A stretch of DNA of 64,000 nt from Ceratothoa steindachneri (taxonomy: Eukaryota; Arthropoda; Malacostraca; Isopoda; Cymothoidae). The DNA is taken from contig OZ018335.1 in NCBI GenBank assembly GCA_963969495.1, positions 85,976,354-86,040,353 of the forward strand, given 5' to 3'. The notes below the pieces were generated by a model that searched no databases, was not told the DNA's origin, and saw nothing but the letters and a program-made list of their open reading frames with translations. Shown here piece after piece: positions 10,590 to 22,449 of this stretch; within the stretch, counting starts at the first letter, position 1; every line of letters starts with the position of its first letter. The position numbers were made by a program, and so were the translations under genes.

Positions 10590-11540
10590 CATTGAGGCTG
10601 AAAAACTACGATAGTGAAAGAAATGGCTAAAGGAACTCCTCCTTAAGGTATTACCAACTCCATCGGCCGCCATGTTAACACTATGAAGCGTTTTTTAGCG
10701 ACCCATCGCAAAGGAAGACGCGGTCGGACTTTGGCGTCCTGAAGATCATATCTACCCGGAACCATCGTAATGTGAAGAGACAGCTGTTGAAGAAGCCAAG
10801 ACAAACATCGAAAGGAATATTTGCGAACAAAAATCTGAGAGAAGTGACAAAATCAACGAGATGCCGGTTGCTGAGAGACATGGGGAAAAGCATTACGCCT
10901 GTAAAACTACCTCCTTTGACGCTGAGACACAAGAAATTGCGGATGAAATTGGCGCAAAAACACATGAAGACTGACATGAAGATGGTAATATTCACTGATG
11001 AAAGCAGAGCAACTCTGGACGGTCCTGTCGGATGTGGGAAAGGTTGGCTTGGAAAATGCCAAGAGCGTCACATCCGTTTTATCGCCAGTAGGGCGGAGGA
11101 GATGTAATGATATGGGCAGGAATAGTCGGAAATGAACTTATTGTTCCTGTTCGGGTGATTAATGAAATAAAAATAGCTTCTGCGTCCTATTGCCAGCTTC
11201 TTGAGTAAGCTTTTCTTCCAGGGCTGCAAGACGAACCATTTCAGATGCGTCAAAGTTTGATATTTTAGCACGACAATGCTCTGTCCCACTCTACACTGGC
11301 AACACAAGGATGTTTACCTTCAATGGCACTCAAAGGTAACCATTTGATTGTATGGCTGCCTTGCTCTCCCGATTTGAACCCTATCAAAAACTTAAGGGGG
11401 ATTCTGAATCAGGCTATTGACACAGATGGGAAGCAATACACTTCGAAAGAAGATTTGTAGAAAGCAATTTAGACATCTGGACGCATAATTCCTCGCTCCG
11501 AAGTAAAAGAAATTAACCGAATCTTTTAACAAGAGAATTG
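10590..11540 (+). pseudogene. Tc1-like transposase remnant
   Basis: A cut-and-paste DDE transposase of the Tc1 family, in pieces. The first open part (10772-11107) holds the helix-turn-helix end (KSTRCRLLRDMGKSI) and the first catalytic Asp in IFTDESRATLDGP. After a stop at 11105 the same reading continues with MIWAGIVGNELIVPVRV. It then gives HDNALSHSTLATQG (second catalytic Asp) and WLPCSPDLNPIKNLRG, where the usual Glu of NPIEN is Lys, so the third catalytic residue is lost. The C-terminus runs to about 11530 with further stops. The conserved TLDGP...WL block resembles the scrap at 52020-52250, so the two belong to related lineages. I could not define terminal repeats. The relic lies between the gypsy gag start and the LTR at 11920, consistent with insertion into the gypsy leader. 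Confidence 0.85.
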
Positions 11541-11919
11541 TAAGTCTTTTACAGAAGAAAGGATCTTTTGGAAAGTATGTATTAAGTATTTATTTAAGGT
11601 TTTTATTTTGTGATATGAATTTTTAGCATAAATATATGTTGTATAATCATATTCTATTATTATAAACCTCTTACGATGCTAAATTTTCGTCGAGATGTTT
11701 GTTTTCTATAATAAGCTAATACTGTGGCAGACTTGAAAAGCAGTTAAAATCTTTAAACATTGATGAAATGAAAGTCACATTACAAAATGTGCTGAAAATA
11801 TAGGAAACGGTCGCACTCATTAACCTAAAGATACCATAGAAGTATGAGTTCAGTTCTACCGATAATTTATGTTTTATCATTAGCAAAGACTTTAAGCTAA
11901 TAGCGTGGCATGGTGTGTA
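11541..11919. other. AT-rich spacer between Tc1 relic and LTR
   Basis: No coding sequence is recognised. It may include the 3' flank of the Tc1 element and the remainder of the gypsy leader. No clear primer-binding site is visible immediately inside the LTR end at 11920. Confidence 0.35.
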
Positions 11920-13120
11920 TGTCGTGGTACACCACTCTATACCATACACCACTCCTATATTATGTGGGAGGGTAACTTAATCACCTACTGTAACGCGAAC
12001 CGTTGAAGGACTGTTCGCATGGATTAACGACTGACTAGGCGGTCAAATTTGAGGCGTTGCGTTTTAAATCCTTAATAATCAGATAGAGTGCATATATGGT
12101 TGGCGAGATTTACTTCAATAAGACGAGAGTATCGTTCAAGGTTAGTTAAAGATGAAACAACATAAATATAATTTTATTTACAAAGATCCAATTAGGAATA
12201 AAAATAGGCAAAAGGCAATTATTTAAATTGAAATAGTCAATTGATAATTATTATGAGGAGGGATTCTCAAATAGAATTAATTGATTAATGTTGCTAGGTT
12301 CAGATAAAAAGGGGGAACTTGACAATAATAATAATTGGGGGAGTTTTAGTCTTACGGCTCGGTGACTTCGAGGAAGGTCCTTCTTTCGATGAAGCAGTAG
12401 GGAACGATCTGATAAGGCAAGTGGGTCATGACCCAATAAGGGGAGTGTGGCACGGTCCGAATGAGCTACGTGGGACACGATCCGAACCAACATTCCGATG
12501 AAGATAGCCAATCTTCAAATATTACATTCGATGGGAAATGTGGGAATTCTCGTAATTCCACTGGAAGAGGTAACTTTTTTTCCTAAAAGGTAATCGATGG
12601 AGATTTTATTCGGTTCGATTAGAGAATGGAAGACTGTTGCGCAATTTGAAAGGCTTGCCATTTACAGAAGCTACCAATTGACTAGGGTAGAATCACGTCG
12701 GAGAAAGTCTTGCAGGTCGGATAACGCTCACTTGACTTGACGATGGGAACAGCCTCAACGTGCTGGACTCCTCGAACTAGAGTAAAACTCAATATTTGTA
12801 TGCAAGATTCTGAGGGGGAAGAGGCAATTTGGAGAAAAGATTCACAAGCTCCAGACATCTTAATCCGGAGGCAGAGCCAATTCATCATTTAACCGCAAGG
12901 TGCAAGACACAGCGGCTTTTTCTCGCCTTGTCATCGGTGGGGGGTGGGGGAGATGAGTTTGCAGGAGTGGGGTATATTTTTCCAATGCGCTCAGGAGTCG
13001 AAAATTCGCGAATGTTCCCGAACACGAAGTGACATTCCAAAATAGCAAGATACAATCGCACGTGGTCTCTAATAACTTGGGAGGGGGGGTTCAAAGGTTG
13101 TTCTTTTACATATATAATCA
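11920..13120 (-). repeat. LTR of the gypsy family, minus orientation (outer end not resolved)
   Basis: The plus strand starts TGTCGTGGTACACC at 11920. This is the reverse complement of an LTR end reading ...TACCACGACA, shared with 8043 and with the solo LTR at 28254. On the minus strand an AATAAA signal lies at about 12173-12178 and a TATA-like TATATATG at about 13112, so the U3-R-U5 order fits. The middle (12350-13080) is GC-richer than the surroundings. I could not find the outer LTR boundary or a matching target duplication for the flanking GTGTA, so 13120 is approximate. It could be the 5' LTR of the gag-integrase relic, with a Tc1 inserted between, or an independent insertion. ORFs inside it (12251-13121) are shadows. 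Confidence 0.65.
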
Positions 13121-13734
13121 TTGGATGTAAAATATATACGTACGTAATCTATTAAGCTTACACCCATATGGTCTGCTTGTTTGGAAATATAATAGGAAAA
13201 TTGATGGGAGAATAATGACAGCGAATCTTGCATTACCTTGGAACACTCCTACAGTCTCTCCTCGAGAAGTTATTCAAGCTCTTACCATAAAAATGCATCA
13301 TTTTAAACCCGAGGGACTTATTTTAATCCAACAATGCCTTATACAGACTCTTTTTCCCTGGATTAGCTAACCTAGGTAAATATCTATTATTGTAAACTTC
13401 ATCTGTATGTCACCAAGCAATAGAAGTACCATCCAAAGCTAGAAAATAAAATGCCCTAATCTACATTTACATACTTGATATTTGTGTGTTAATTTTTATG
13501 AAAATTGCAGTAAATATTCCTTGAAACTTTAGTCACTATCATTTCATAGAACAGTGAATAAATATAAAATCTGGGGAAATTAGGGTATATTTGAAGAAAA
13601 CATGTGTCGAAACATATAGAACGATAGGTAAAAATTTAGCCCTAACCACGCAAAGATCAAATTATCTTTTAGACAATTGAAAAAAAAACCTTGATAAAAA
13701 GTAACTAGGCAAATGTTCTAAAGTACTTGAGCAC
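13121..13734. other. AT-rich intergenic
   Basis: Nothing is recognised. It may contain the remaining U3 of the LTR that ends near 13120. Confidence 0.4.
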
Positions 13735-14490
13735 ATCTTTGGCCGCCTGACTTCACCAATTTTTCTAATTGTTGGGACGTGATTTTATTCTGTTTGTTTT
13801 TCATTTTGACATTGATCTTCAACATTCGTCAGTTGGTGAGCCATAACCTTTTCACTGAGTATCTTCCAGAGGATTTCTATCGGTTTTAAATAAATGTTCT
13901 GCGCAGGCTGGTTCATCACATCAATACTTTAGGCAGCCAACAACTGCTTTACACTCTCCGCAGTGTAGCACCGAATATTGCTCTTCATGAAAACAGGCTC
14001 ACGTACTTCCAATACTCGAAGACTGGGAAATTTACAGGTGCGTTATGGTGTGGTGCTCGTATTCAAGCGCTTGATTCTGTACGATCGCCAGATTTCGTGA
14101 CAAACATAACGTTGTGGTATGTATACTTATCGCAGCGTCGGTTGCCCCAAACCATGAATCTGCCACCTGTGAATTTCCTAGTCTTTTTCATTTTTATGTG
14201 ATTTAATCTCCCATCTGTACAACCACATAGAGGCTGCTTCCTATGCGATGTAAAAAAAAAATTTGCTTTTGTCGCAAGCGCATCCTTACCGGCTTTACTA
14301 TTCTCACTTATGATTGATTTCTTAGAAAGAGAGCGTGCTATGAGTCTCACCTCTCTTAAGCTATGTGAGACAGCCTGGTGAAACCCTTACAGGTCCATCT
14401 TTTGGCGAATTACCGTGAAATACCGGCTGCTGTCTCTAATCGTTCTTTCATCGAGATCCATTACATCGTGCGAGGTTCACTGGGTGTAGT
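13735..14490 (-). pseudogene. Tc1-like transposase remnant
   Basis: Minus-strand frames together give most of a Tc1 transposase. From about 14460 downward: ERTIRDSS and FTVIRQKMDL (DNA-binding region), then a 95-residue open stretch (14063-14350) with GRFMVWGNRR, the conserved VWG block that follows the first catalytic Asp. Past a frameshift come VFMKSNIRCYTAESVKQLL, where the normal QDNAPCHTAK is degraded and the second Asp is lost. The sequence ends NQPAQNIYLKPIEILWKIL, equivalent to WPAQSPDLNPIENLWKIL with the final Glu kept. There are multiple stops. It is a different Tc1 lineage from the one at 10.6 kb, judging by the C-terminal block. No terminal repeats were found. Confidence 0.8.
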
Positions 14491-17320
14491 TCTCGATGCC
14501 GAACCGCTTTCTTCGTAGAGTTGCAGGACTCAGTATTCTTATGAAGCTATATTAACCGTCAAATCACATTTTTTAACTTATTAAAGTCCCTGAAAATGTA
14601 TGACAATGCCATTCCTACCCTCCCAACCTGTTTTCTAAAGGATGGGTCGATTTTATTCCGTTTTTCCATCGCGCTAAGAACTTTTATGTGTAAGGGGAGC
14701 TATAGCCTATCCTTCTTTAGTTTTGGATAAATCCTTTCTTAAACTACACATTACTATCTTTATCACTTGTTTATCATTTGTCCTATAAAATTAAACCTTG
14801 GCCACCGAGGAACCTGTTTCGTCGGGTGTCAGAGGTATGTGGATATAAATGCTCTTCGGTAAAATTCAATGAAACAGGTTGTCTGTGTCTGGTGCTGCGA
14901 AGACGGGAGAGCAAGGAAAGAAGTGTCGCAATTGGCTATCTGTGTGATGAGAAGTCTAAGATATATATAACCACCGTAGTGCAAGAATAAGCACCGCGCG
15001 TCCATAACTAAATCACTAATACTCTTATCTTGTGTTCATTTTTTGTTCATCCATTCTTTGTTTCCACCTTTCTGTTCTTCTCCGGGATTTATCTGACGAC
15101 TGTGAAAGAGAAAGTTAAATTCTTTTTTTGAAAAGAGGTAAAGGTTCTGTAGAATATTCAACTCTTGCAACCATAGTGGAACTTCTTATAAACCGGCGAC
15201 TTAGAATTTAACTTATGTTGATCCTGTAATAATATTTTTCCCCACATTTTCAACTTTTTATATTTTTCTATCCAGTAATGTTATTTTATCGTTTGTATCT
15301 GTAAATAAAATATATAAGGTGTTTACATTTTTGTTTATTATTTCGTGGCGAAAAAGACCATTTAGTATATCTTCATTCATATTATATATCTATTAAAGAT
15401 ATAAGAAATCTAATTGAGCCAACAAATGTGAAGAATGGGCATATGTTCTTTTAAGTCGCGTGAGTTGTGATAAACGGTTAATATATATTCATAAGATATA
15501 CGAAATCCTTGTAGCTTAGGATATATATTGGACGGAATTAAGTCACGTAGGAGCTATAATCGTATATTGACTATGCTTTTAAATCTCTCCTAGGATTTAT
15601 CCTTAATGTTATTCTCATTGTGCCCTGAGGAAGAATTCTTATGATATATATATATTCTTTTAGAAATTACTTAATTTTCCATTTGAGGTAAATGTATGGC
15701 GGCGATTTGCTGTTTGAAGGAACAGGTGCAATAGAGGATGGGATAGAGAAAACCTACTATAACTTTATCAGGACCAGTGGTTGACTTTCCTGAACAGAGT
15801 GCTTATATTTATATTTACAAAATACCGAAAAACCGTTTAATGGGATTATAAGAACTGAACAACGTAAAGTAAGTTTATATTCTTACGTTTTCCAAATAAT
15901 TTGCACTATTAATGAGAGTTAAATTTCAAACAGAATTACATAATACTAACACCGAATGACAGGAAGTTTTGTGTTCTTAGAGATGAGACTAAAGTGAATA
16001 TACAGGATGTAATTAGTCTATTGCAACCTTGGTGGTATATCTTTAATAAAATATTTAGATATGGAAACACAATATTTTATGCAGTAGACGCTATTTTATA
16101 TTCTAATTTTACGTTATTATAGTCAAAGTAATTAATATTTAACACGGCTTTAAATTAATGGAAAACCCGAGCCTTGGTAGTACAGCATAGGTAAGCCCCT
16201 GCTCGGGACTGGAATTGCTCGCGTGGATTAGCTACCTAGCAGTAACAATATGGAGTTTAATGGCAATTTCTGGACAAAAAAAATTATCTTAGAGCTGGAA
16301 GGTAGAGGGAATTAAACTGGAAGTCACTGCTGGCTATGCCCCGACGAATTATTCAATTTCATGTTAAAAGTCATAAGAAAATATTAGCTTCACTTTGCGA
16401 TGAATTAAACTAAAGTGAATTATTCCTGAAAAGTATGAGTTTACAGCTCTTTTCTTCGCTCTTCTGAGAGAAACTCACTTAGAACATATTTCTTCACCCG
16501 ATCGTGTGTCTGTCTAGTTGACGAGTTGGAAAGTTGTAGCAACATCGACGGCGTCTTTGACCTCATTATCAATATCTATTAATATGGTCGTGGGGGGTCG
16601 TGGAACATCGACGACTCAGACACCAACATTATTTAGGGCGATGGATCCCGAAAAACTCTATCCATGGGATAAGCACCATAAGCAGGAAATTTAGACCTTT
16701 CTGGGTTTCGCAATATATTAGGTCGACGTTTTAAGCAAACACGATATACACATTTACCTGGATAAACTTCTATCAATCTTCACGATATTTTCTTGATGTA
16801 AATATATGAGCATGAATCATTCTAGGCTTTTATTGTATTTGATGACATGAGAAAAAAAAATAAGCTTAGGCAATGTGAACGGTGCTCTTACGTTAGGCGG
16901 TTGGAGAATGAAATTTAGGCGATTTATGGTCTTTTATCCATGTGTGTTGATGAAATTAATGAGCTTACTACCATTAAGGGTTTTAAGCGCGCCAGTATGC
17001 AATCTCGATTCTGGCAAAGAGGAGAGTGGCAAAAATGTGCAGATGCAATCTCGCCTCAGATCGTGTAATCATTCAAACAAATATAAAATTAGAACTGCTT
17101 CGTATTTTTCTGAATAAGTGGAATAATAAATGATTTACTTTTCTGTCATCGACATCATAACTAGAAGGACGAGGTGGGTACTGGCGCCGAGAGGAGAGTT
17201 GTCTTAGGTCGTTTTGCATAATGGCAAATATTAGGCCGGTATACTATTGAAAAATTCCTTTATCTAATTCACATTATAAACTTCCTTTTTTTTCGATTGT
17301 TATAGTTATTATCTATAGCA
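14491..17320. other. Intergenic, no gene recognised
   Basis: AT-rich. Between 16150 and 16370 the words VEGIKLEVTAGYAPTN can be read on the plus strand. They recall LINE endonucleases, but the match is too short to call. ORFs at 14778-14990 and 16875-17117 have no recognisable domain. Confidence 0.4.
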
Positions 17321-18250
17321 GAGGTTCTCAACCTTTTGATGCTCGCGACACCCTTGCCAAGCTTTTCAGATTTCCCGGAACCCTTATCAGAAAATCGGGT
17401 TTGCCTATTATGTTTCCAACCACCATTGCCATTAAAGTGCTCTTCATCACATGACAGTGGTTCTTAACCTTTTTTATGAGGTTTTATTCAAGCTGTAAAC
17501 CTTCACAAGTTATTTTTTATCAATTTTAAATCTCGTATAAGCATATGAAAAACATATATATAGTCTGATAGTGCCTTATTAATAATGACAAAAAAAGCAT
17601 ACCATACAAAAATGTGATTATTAGTAGTAAGATAGCAAATTATACCTCAATATCAGCCATGCATTTAACAATGCGAAACCTAAGATGGATGGTTGGAACA
17701 CAAACTCCTAATATTAGGTCTAATTGCTAATAATGGTATTTTCATATTGTCCTCAAGAGATGAAAGTTTATTTCTGGATTTAGATTTATTGTTGCCATGA
17801 CAGAGAATGCCTGTTCACACAAAGACGATGTGGAGAAAGGTAGAAGTTGAGATGTAGCCTTTTCAGCCAAATTTGGATACATCTCCACTAGTCCACGCCA
17901 AAACATATCCAATGATTCCTCATTCTTCTCGAATTTGACTTTAAGAATGTAATCAGCGCACAGACCAATATATTCGTCACGTTTTATTGCCGTGAAGTCC
18001 AGTTCCTCAGCCCGGTCAGCCAGTTCGAAGGGTAGTATAATTCAGTCGAGATTCTCGGTAGAAAGATAAGGGAAATAAAAATCAATTGCTTCTCTCAGTC
18101 GGAGCAAGTGATGCAGAATGAGATCTTACGGACGCCCAATAGTATTATTTCCTGCTTTCTTAAGAAGCGAAGGAAAGTTTGATAGGTCATCTTTTTGACC
18201 AGCTTACTTCCATACATCCAACTTCCTCGGTTATTTAATGTAACTATTGT
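17321..18250 (-). pseudogene. hAT transposase C-terminal remnant with hAT-like terminal sequence
   Basis: On the minus strand, 18250-17740 reads as the C-terminal part of a hAT-superfamily (ZBED5/SCAND3-like) transposase. Blocks are FELADRAEELDFTAIKRD, LKVKFEKNEESLDMFWRGL, YPNLAEKATSQLLPFSTSS, then LCEQAFSVMATI, the conserved hAT dimerisation block in which LCE.gFS is typical. The coding trace fades after NPEINFHLL near 17740. The plus strand at 17321 begins CAGAGGTTCTCAACCTTTTG, which is typical of hAT (Charlie-like) termini, and a second related terminus CAGTGGTTCTTAACC lies at 17456. This suggests two nested ends or a terminal duplication. The N-terminal half and the opposite terminus are missing. 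The transposase would have joined 8-bp-duplicating insertions, but this copy is inactive. Confidence 0.8.
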
Positions 18251-19017
18251 CTCCAGTCTCCCCTACCTTGAGAGATTTAGTTCATTAAGTTAAGAAAATA
18301 TCCCCCCCCCCAAGAATGACAGCTTCAAACACCGAGTACGATTTTGAAGCAGAGCGAAGAATGTATCTTGTTTTGTCCTGTTAAAAAATACTTCCCATAG
18401 GTTCTATAAATGGGACCAAGACCCATTTAAATGACACTTTCATACTTTGAATATTAGAAAAATTGGGCTTACTTGGAGTTGATTTATGGCTTGGGTGGAG
18501 AGCCCGATGGGATCTAAGTAAATTATTAGGCCTTCAACAAAACTACGAAGACCGCAGTAATTGCTTACATATGGCAAAAAGGAAGATTAGTAGGCCTGCA
18601 TTTAGTAGCCTTTCTCACTATTCATATATTTTATATCTACCTACTAATTGCTATAATTTGTATGTCTTTGGTTCATTTTTAGCCAGAAAGTTAAGTGCTT
18701 CCGTTGGTCACACAATTAGCGTTACGTTCCAAATAATATGTTTTATCATTGGAATTCGTAAAATTTACAGGAAATTTGTATTGCCAAGTTTGAGAGACGT
18801 GGAAAATACGTGCCGAACCAATGCATATTTAATGAGACTTCTAAACTTTTGGAGTTATTAAATAAATTTTGGCAATTTTGTTAAAAAATCTCTCCTATAT
18901 GAAAAACAGGTGAGTGCTGTTTAATGATTCAGATTTAAACTGATTTTAAAACTCGAACCTTCACTCATTTTCCATTATTTCTTCGTTATATTTGAGCCTT
19001 TTGCCATCTTCTGTTAG
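18251..19017. other. Unrecognised region with a 132-codon ORF
   Basis: A plus-strand open frame at 18463-18861 is the longest here (132 codons). It carries no motif I recognise and several hydrophobic stretches encoded by AT-rich DNA. It starts in the flank of the hAT relic and could be degenerate transposon sequence. I would not call it a gene. Confidence 0.3.
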
Positions 19018-19205
19018 GTTCGCGTAGACGCGACTCTATAAGTTAGTCTGTCGGTCCGCAGGACTGCAGGTCGCTCGGATCGTAACCATTTTACTTTTCA
19101 ATCAGTTTTTGAAAATTGTCAAGGTCATAAAGGAATGAGATCTTAAGTCAGAATAATTGAGAGCACGCGACTTAGGTCTATTGACCTTGTATCATTACGA
19201 TTTGT
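19018..19205. mobile_element. MITE-2, short copy without internal units
   Basis: Ends match the other two family members. One end contains ACGCGACTCTATAAG; the other reads, in reverse complement, AAGTCGCGTGCTCTCA followed by TTATTCTGAC and TATGACCTT. Compared with 48290-48655 and 62422-62805, this copy lacks the two ~118 bp internal units and has unrelated sequence at its centre, making it about 190 bp. Confidence 0.7.
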
Positions 19206-19373
19206 GGCTTGGTTTAAGGTGTTGGTGACAGCCATATTTATCTACCCGACAGATGACAGAAATGTGTCTCATTAGAATGAATGAATTTCCTTAACGTGCA
19301 AAGGTCGAAAGTGTCCGATCAATTTGCACTGTATCTATTTACCTAATTCTAGTGCTTTAAAAAAAAGTATATA

Positions 19374-19483
19374 AGTGTAACGATTTGAAGTCAAATTTAG
19401 AGAAAAATATAAATAAAGTGGAAAAGAAAATGTAACCAGGAATGGGTAAATGATTTATCCTTTTATTGGTTTAAAGTATCAAT
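19374..19483 (+). repeat. Dispersed repeat R3, copy 1 (~110 bp)
   Basis: Sequence beginning GTGTAACGATTTGAAGTCAA and ending AAAGTATCAATGA recurs at 24687-24797 with about 15-20% difference by eye. No coding content or terminal repeats are visible. It is probably a fragment of a longer repeat. Confidence 0.75.
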
Positions 19484-20308
19484 GATCCAGGCAAAAAAGA
19501 AAGAGAAAAGAACCCACGTACCCCGAAACAGAAGAATTGCTGATAACAATGTACAACAAAACGCACAAAAATATAGAAGTTTCTGAGACTGAGAATGCGA
19601 CACCCGAGGGAGGGGCACGCTCGCCCCGCTCCCTAAAAAACTCACAGCCACAGAGACGCCCGAGGTCGTTCTCTTCTTGTAAGAGTGAGCATAGGCACGT
19701 ATATCACTCAAGAAAATAAACTTGAAGGTTTATGCTGCCAAAAGGTCCATTTTATTTAAAGAATGACAGCCTTTGATGTAACGGAAGGAGTAATATCCGG
19801 AAGGTACAAATGTGGATTCACATCAGACGAATGCAACGAAAAGAAAGTCGAGGATGTTTTACTCCAAGGCTTAATAATATTGACTCCCGAATTTTTCATC
19901 AGACTCATTAACGGCGATTTCAGTAAGAAACGACCAGGAAAAACTCCACAAGGACCTAAGCGCGTAAGAGAATAAGTCCTAAAAACAACAGTAACGCACA
20001 GGAATCTAAAGAGTACAAGACAATGAACCTCCCCAGTCCAAGTTCTATCCCAGAACGCAAGAGTTACGCTCGCACCAACTTGGATACGTATAATCGACTC
20101 CTCAAAAATTCAATTCCTGCCACCTTAATTAAACCATTAATGTCACTTGGCAATAGAGTTGCCACTATTGTTCTTTGGTTATATGCAGAAGAAATTTATT
20201 TACATTCAATGAAATTTTATTTCACGTTGTCGTACAAGCCTACAAATAGGTAAAACACTATGTTTGGTAGTGTTGTGCCCACAAAAATTAGATATATATT
20301 GTATTTAT
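19484..20308. other. Unassigned sequence upstream of piggyBac
   Basis: Three short plus-strand ORFs (19537-19719, 19763-19975, 20023-20253) show near-normal codon usage but no domain I recognise. The middle one ends in a basic KKRPGKTPQGPKR tail. They may be remnants of an element I cannot name. Confidence 0.3.
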
Positions 20309-22449
20309 TTAACCGCTTTTTATGCGAGCCGAAACATGGTTTCGACACCTCTCACCAAAACGTAAGTACTTATTTATATTTTTGTTGAAATTTCATTAAA
20401 ATGTGAAGATTATATCTACGAATGATAATATTATATATATATATATATATATAATAAAAACAATTCCGTAACATGATTTATTATAACTTAGAAAAAGATT
20501 TTACTTTTCTGTATCTAAAATTTCCAGTCGGCATAAACGATAAACAAATAATCGCTGCCAGCGGGAACATGATAAATGAGTCTCCCTAATATTGTTCTTT
20601 AATATTTTAGAAGTACTACTTATCTATATATATTAATTTCTCTATACTCCTACCATTTCATATATATAAAAATATGAAAATAGCTTACAAAGTGCACGTG
20701 GGTAGTCTACTACCCCCTTCCAATATTTAAGGCAATATATGTCTAGCCTCCTCTTCATTCCTTGAAAACGTCTTTAAGAATAAAGACGAAAGCACTCTGA
20801 ATCGTTTTTCACTTTTCCTTTGTGGGTGTATCTGTGTTTATATATATATACCTATTCATGTAGTATGTATATGTATATACAGTATGTATCTTTATATCTG
20901 TAAGCTGCCGGCAATGACATTTTCGACATCCTTGAAGATGAAGAACAACGTGAGGTCGGTGTAACTTTTCTTCCCCCTGAAGAGAAGGCTTTTGCAGTAT
21001 CAGATATTGACTCCGATAAAAGTGACGATGAAACAGAAGAGAACATAAAAAATCTGCCTCAAAGAATTCTTAGATCTGAAGCATAATTTTTCATCCCTCA
21101 ACGTGAGAGGCCTACTGTAAATATCCCATTGATGCTTGATACTCAAGTAAATGCAAAAGAGGATCTTTCCTTCAGGAGTAAAAGGCCTATGTTTGAAAAC
21201 TTAAATAAATCAGCCAAAATTGCTGATCTACCTGAAGAAATTTGTGTTGATGAAGCAGTTTTGTCATAGTATGGGCATCATGGCAAGAAAAAGTTTATCA
21301 AGGAAAGGATAATACAGTGTGGATATAAACTGTGGGCTCTACCTGGTTCGGATGGATACGTGTTTCATGCAGAACCTTAATCTCGTAGCTCAATAAATCT
21401 TCCTGTAACTGGGTCAGGTCAAGGTGGAGATGTTGTGTTGGGTTTAGTTAAAAGTGCAAAGCTAAGGGCTGGATAGTGTTTATAATTTGATAACTTGTAT
21501 ACTTACTTTCCTCCTTTGAATGAACTTTCAAACGGTGGTATTGCTGTAACTGGTGCTATATGAGAAGGAAAATTGTAAAATGAACCATGACCAGCTTCTA
21601 AAATGCTAGAGAAAAGGGAAAGTGGTTATGTTAATTCGGTGTGTACTAATGATCAAATTTTAATGAAGTGGAAAGACAATAATTTGGTGAGAGTTGCTTC
21701 AAATATATTTGGTGTTGATCCTCAATCAAAGTGCACCTGATGGTCGTGAGTTGATAAAAAAGAGATTGTAGTTCTTATGCCTAATGCCATTGAAGCTTAT
21801 AATAAGCAAATGGGTGGAGTTGATATAACTGATCAATTCATTGCCAATTACCGCATCTAAATACGATCTCACAAATACTGGTGGAATATCTGCTGTTATT
21901 CTGTCAACGCTTGGCTTTTGTATATAAAATTTGGAAATCACATTTCACTTCGTGAATTTTAAAGACAAATTGTGCTTCAATCATTAAAGCAACATGGAAC
22001 AAACAAAAAAAGACCTGGACCATCAACTAACAGGATACGGGGAGTTGCAAGAGAAGAAGTAAGGCAGGATCATTTTGATCACTGGCCAGGAACTCTACCC
22101 TCTAAATACTTAAAATTTAAGCATTGCGCAGGAAGAATGAAGTATGACTGCAAAAAATGTCATGTTCCACTCCATATTCTATGGTGGGAGCCATATCATT
22201 CAACATAATATATGTGTCAGCGTGTTTTCATAATAAAAATTAAGAATTAAACTATTTTCATTTTCCCATCGCAAAGTGTTAGGCTTTGATTGCTGAGTGG
22301 CAACTCTGATTGCCATCCCTGTATTTGTTATTGTAAATAAATAAAAATAATTCTAAAGGACTATATGCTTTATTTAGTACACTAAAATGAAGTTTCCAAA
22401 ATATAATATCAATAACATAAAAAAAAAATTGTCAGCATTAATGGGTTAA
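20309..22449 (+). mobile_element. piggyBac-type DNA transposon (5' boundary tentative)
   Basis: The right end is clear: GGG followed by TTAA at 22446-22449, preceded by GTCAGCATTAAT, typical of piggyBac termini (CCC..GGG flanked by TTAA). A candidate left end is TTAACCGCTTTTTATGCG at 20309, only loosely similar to the right end read in reverse. If correct the element is 2.14 kb, the normal size for this family. The left side contains a (TA)9 tract at 20434-20452. The sequence just outside the right TTAA is in-frame LINE coding sequence, suggesting insertion into a LINE. Confidence 0.65.
20900..22208 (+). pseudogene. piggyBac transposase, inactivated by stops
   Basis: One frame, with occasional stops and shifts, gives a piggyBac (DDE_Tnp_1_7) transposase that would move the element by TTAA-specific cut and paste. 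An acidic N-terminal region (ILEDEEQREVGVTF, DSDKSDDETEEN) is followed by the core blocks. ICVDEAVLS*YGHHGKKKF carries the first Asp and a stop. CGYKLWALPGSDGYVFHAEP and FDNLYTYFPPLNEL carry the second Asp. KWKDNNLVRVASNIFGVDP and YNKQMGGVDITDQF carry the third Asp. The 79-residue C-terminal open frame (21972-22208) ends in a cysteine-rich zinc-finger block, MKYDCKKCHVPLH. All three catalytic Asp residues remain, but at least eight stops prevent expression. The region between 21061 and 21960 is the catalytic core. Confidence 0.92.

Noticed and set aside
13955..13970. GTGTA near 13960 as the second target duplication for the LTR at 11920
   Set aside because: It falls within the Tc1 transposase coding remnant, so it cannot be the LTR boundary; the match is chance.
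16150..16370. Possible RTE-type LINE endonuclease (VEGIKLEVTAGYAPTN)
   Set aside because: Only about 16 residues resemble the family and the flanking frames show no further motif.
18463..18861. 132-codon ORF as a candidate host gene
   Set aside because: It has no recognisable domain, no splice or promoter context, and lies beside a hAT relic. Length alone is not sufficient evidence.
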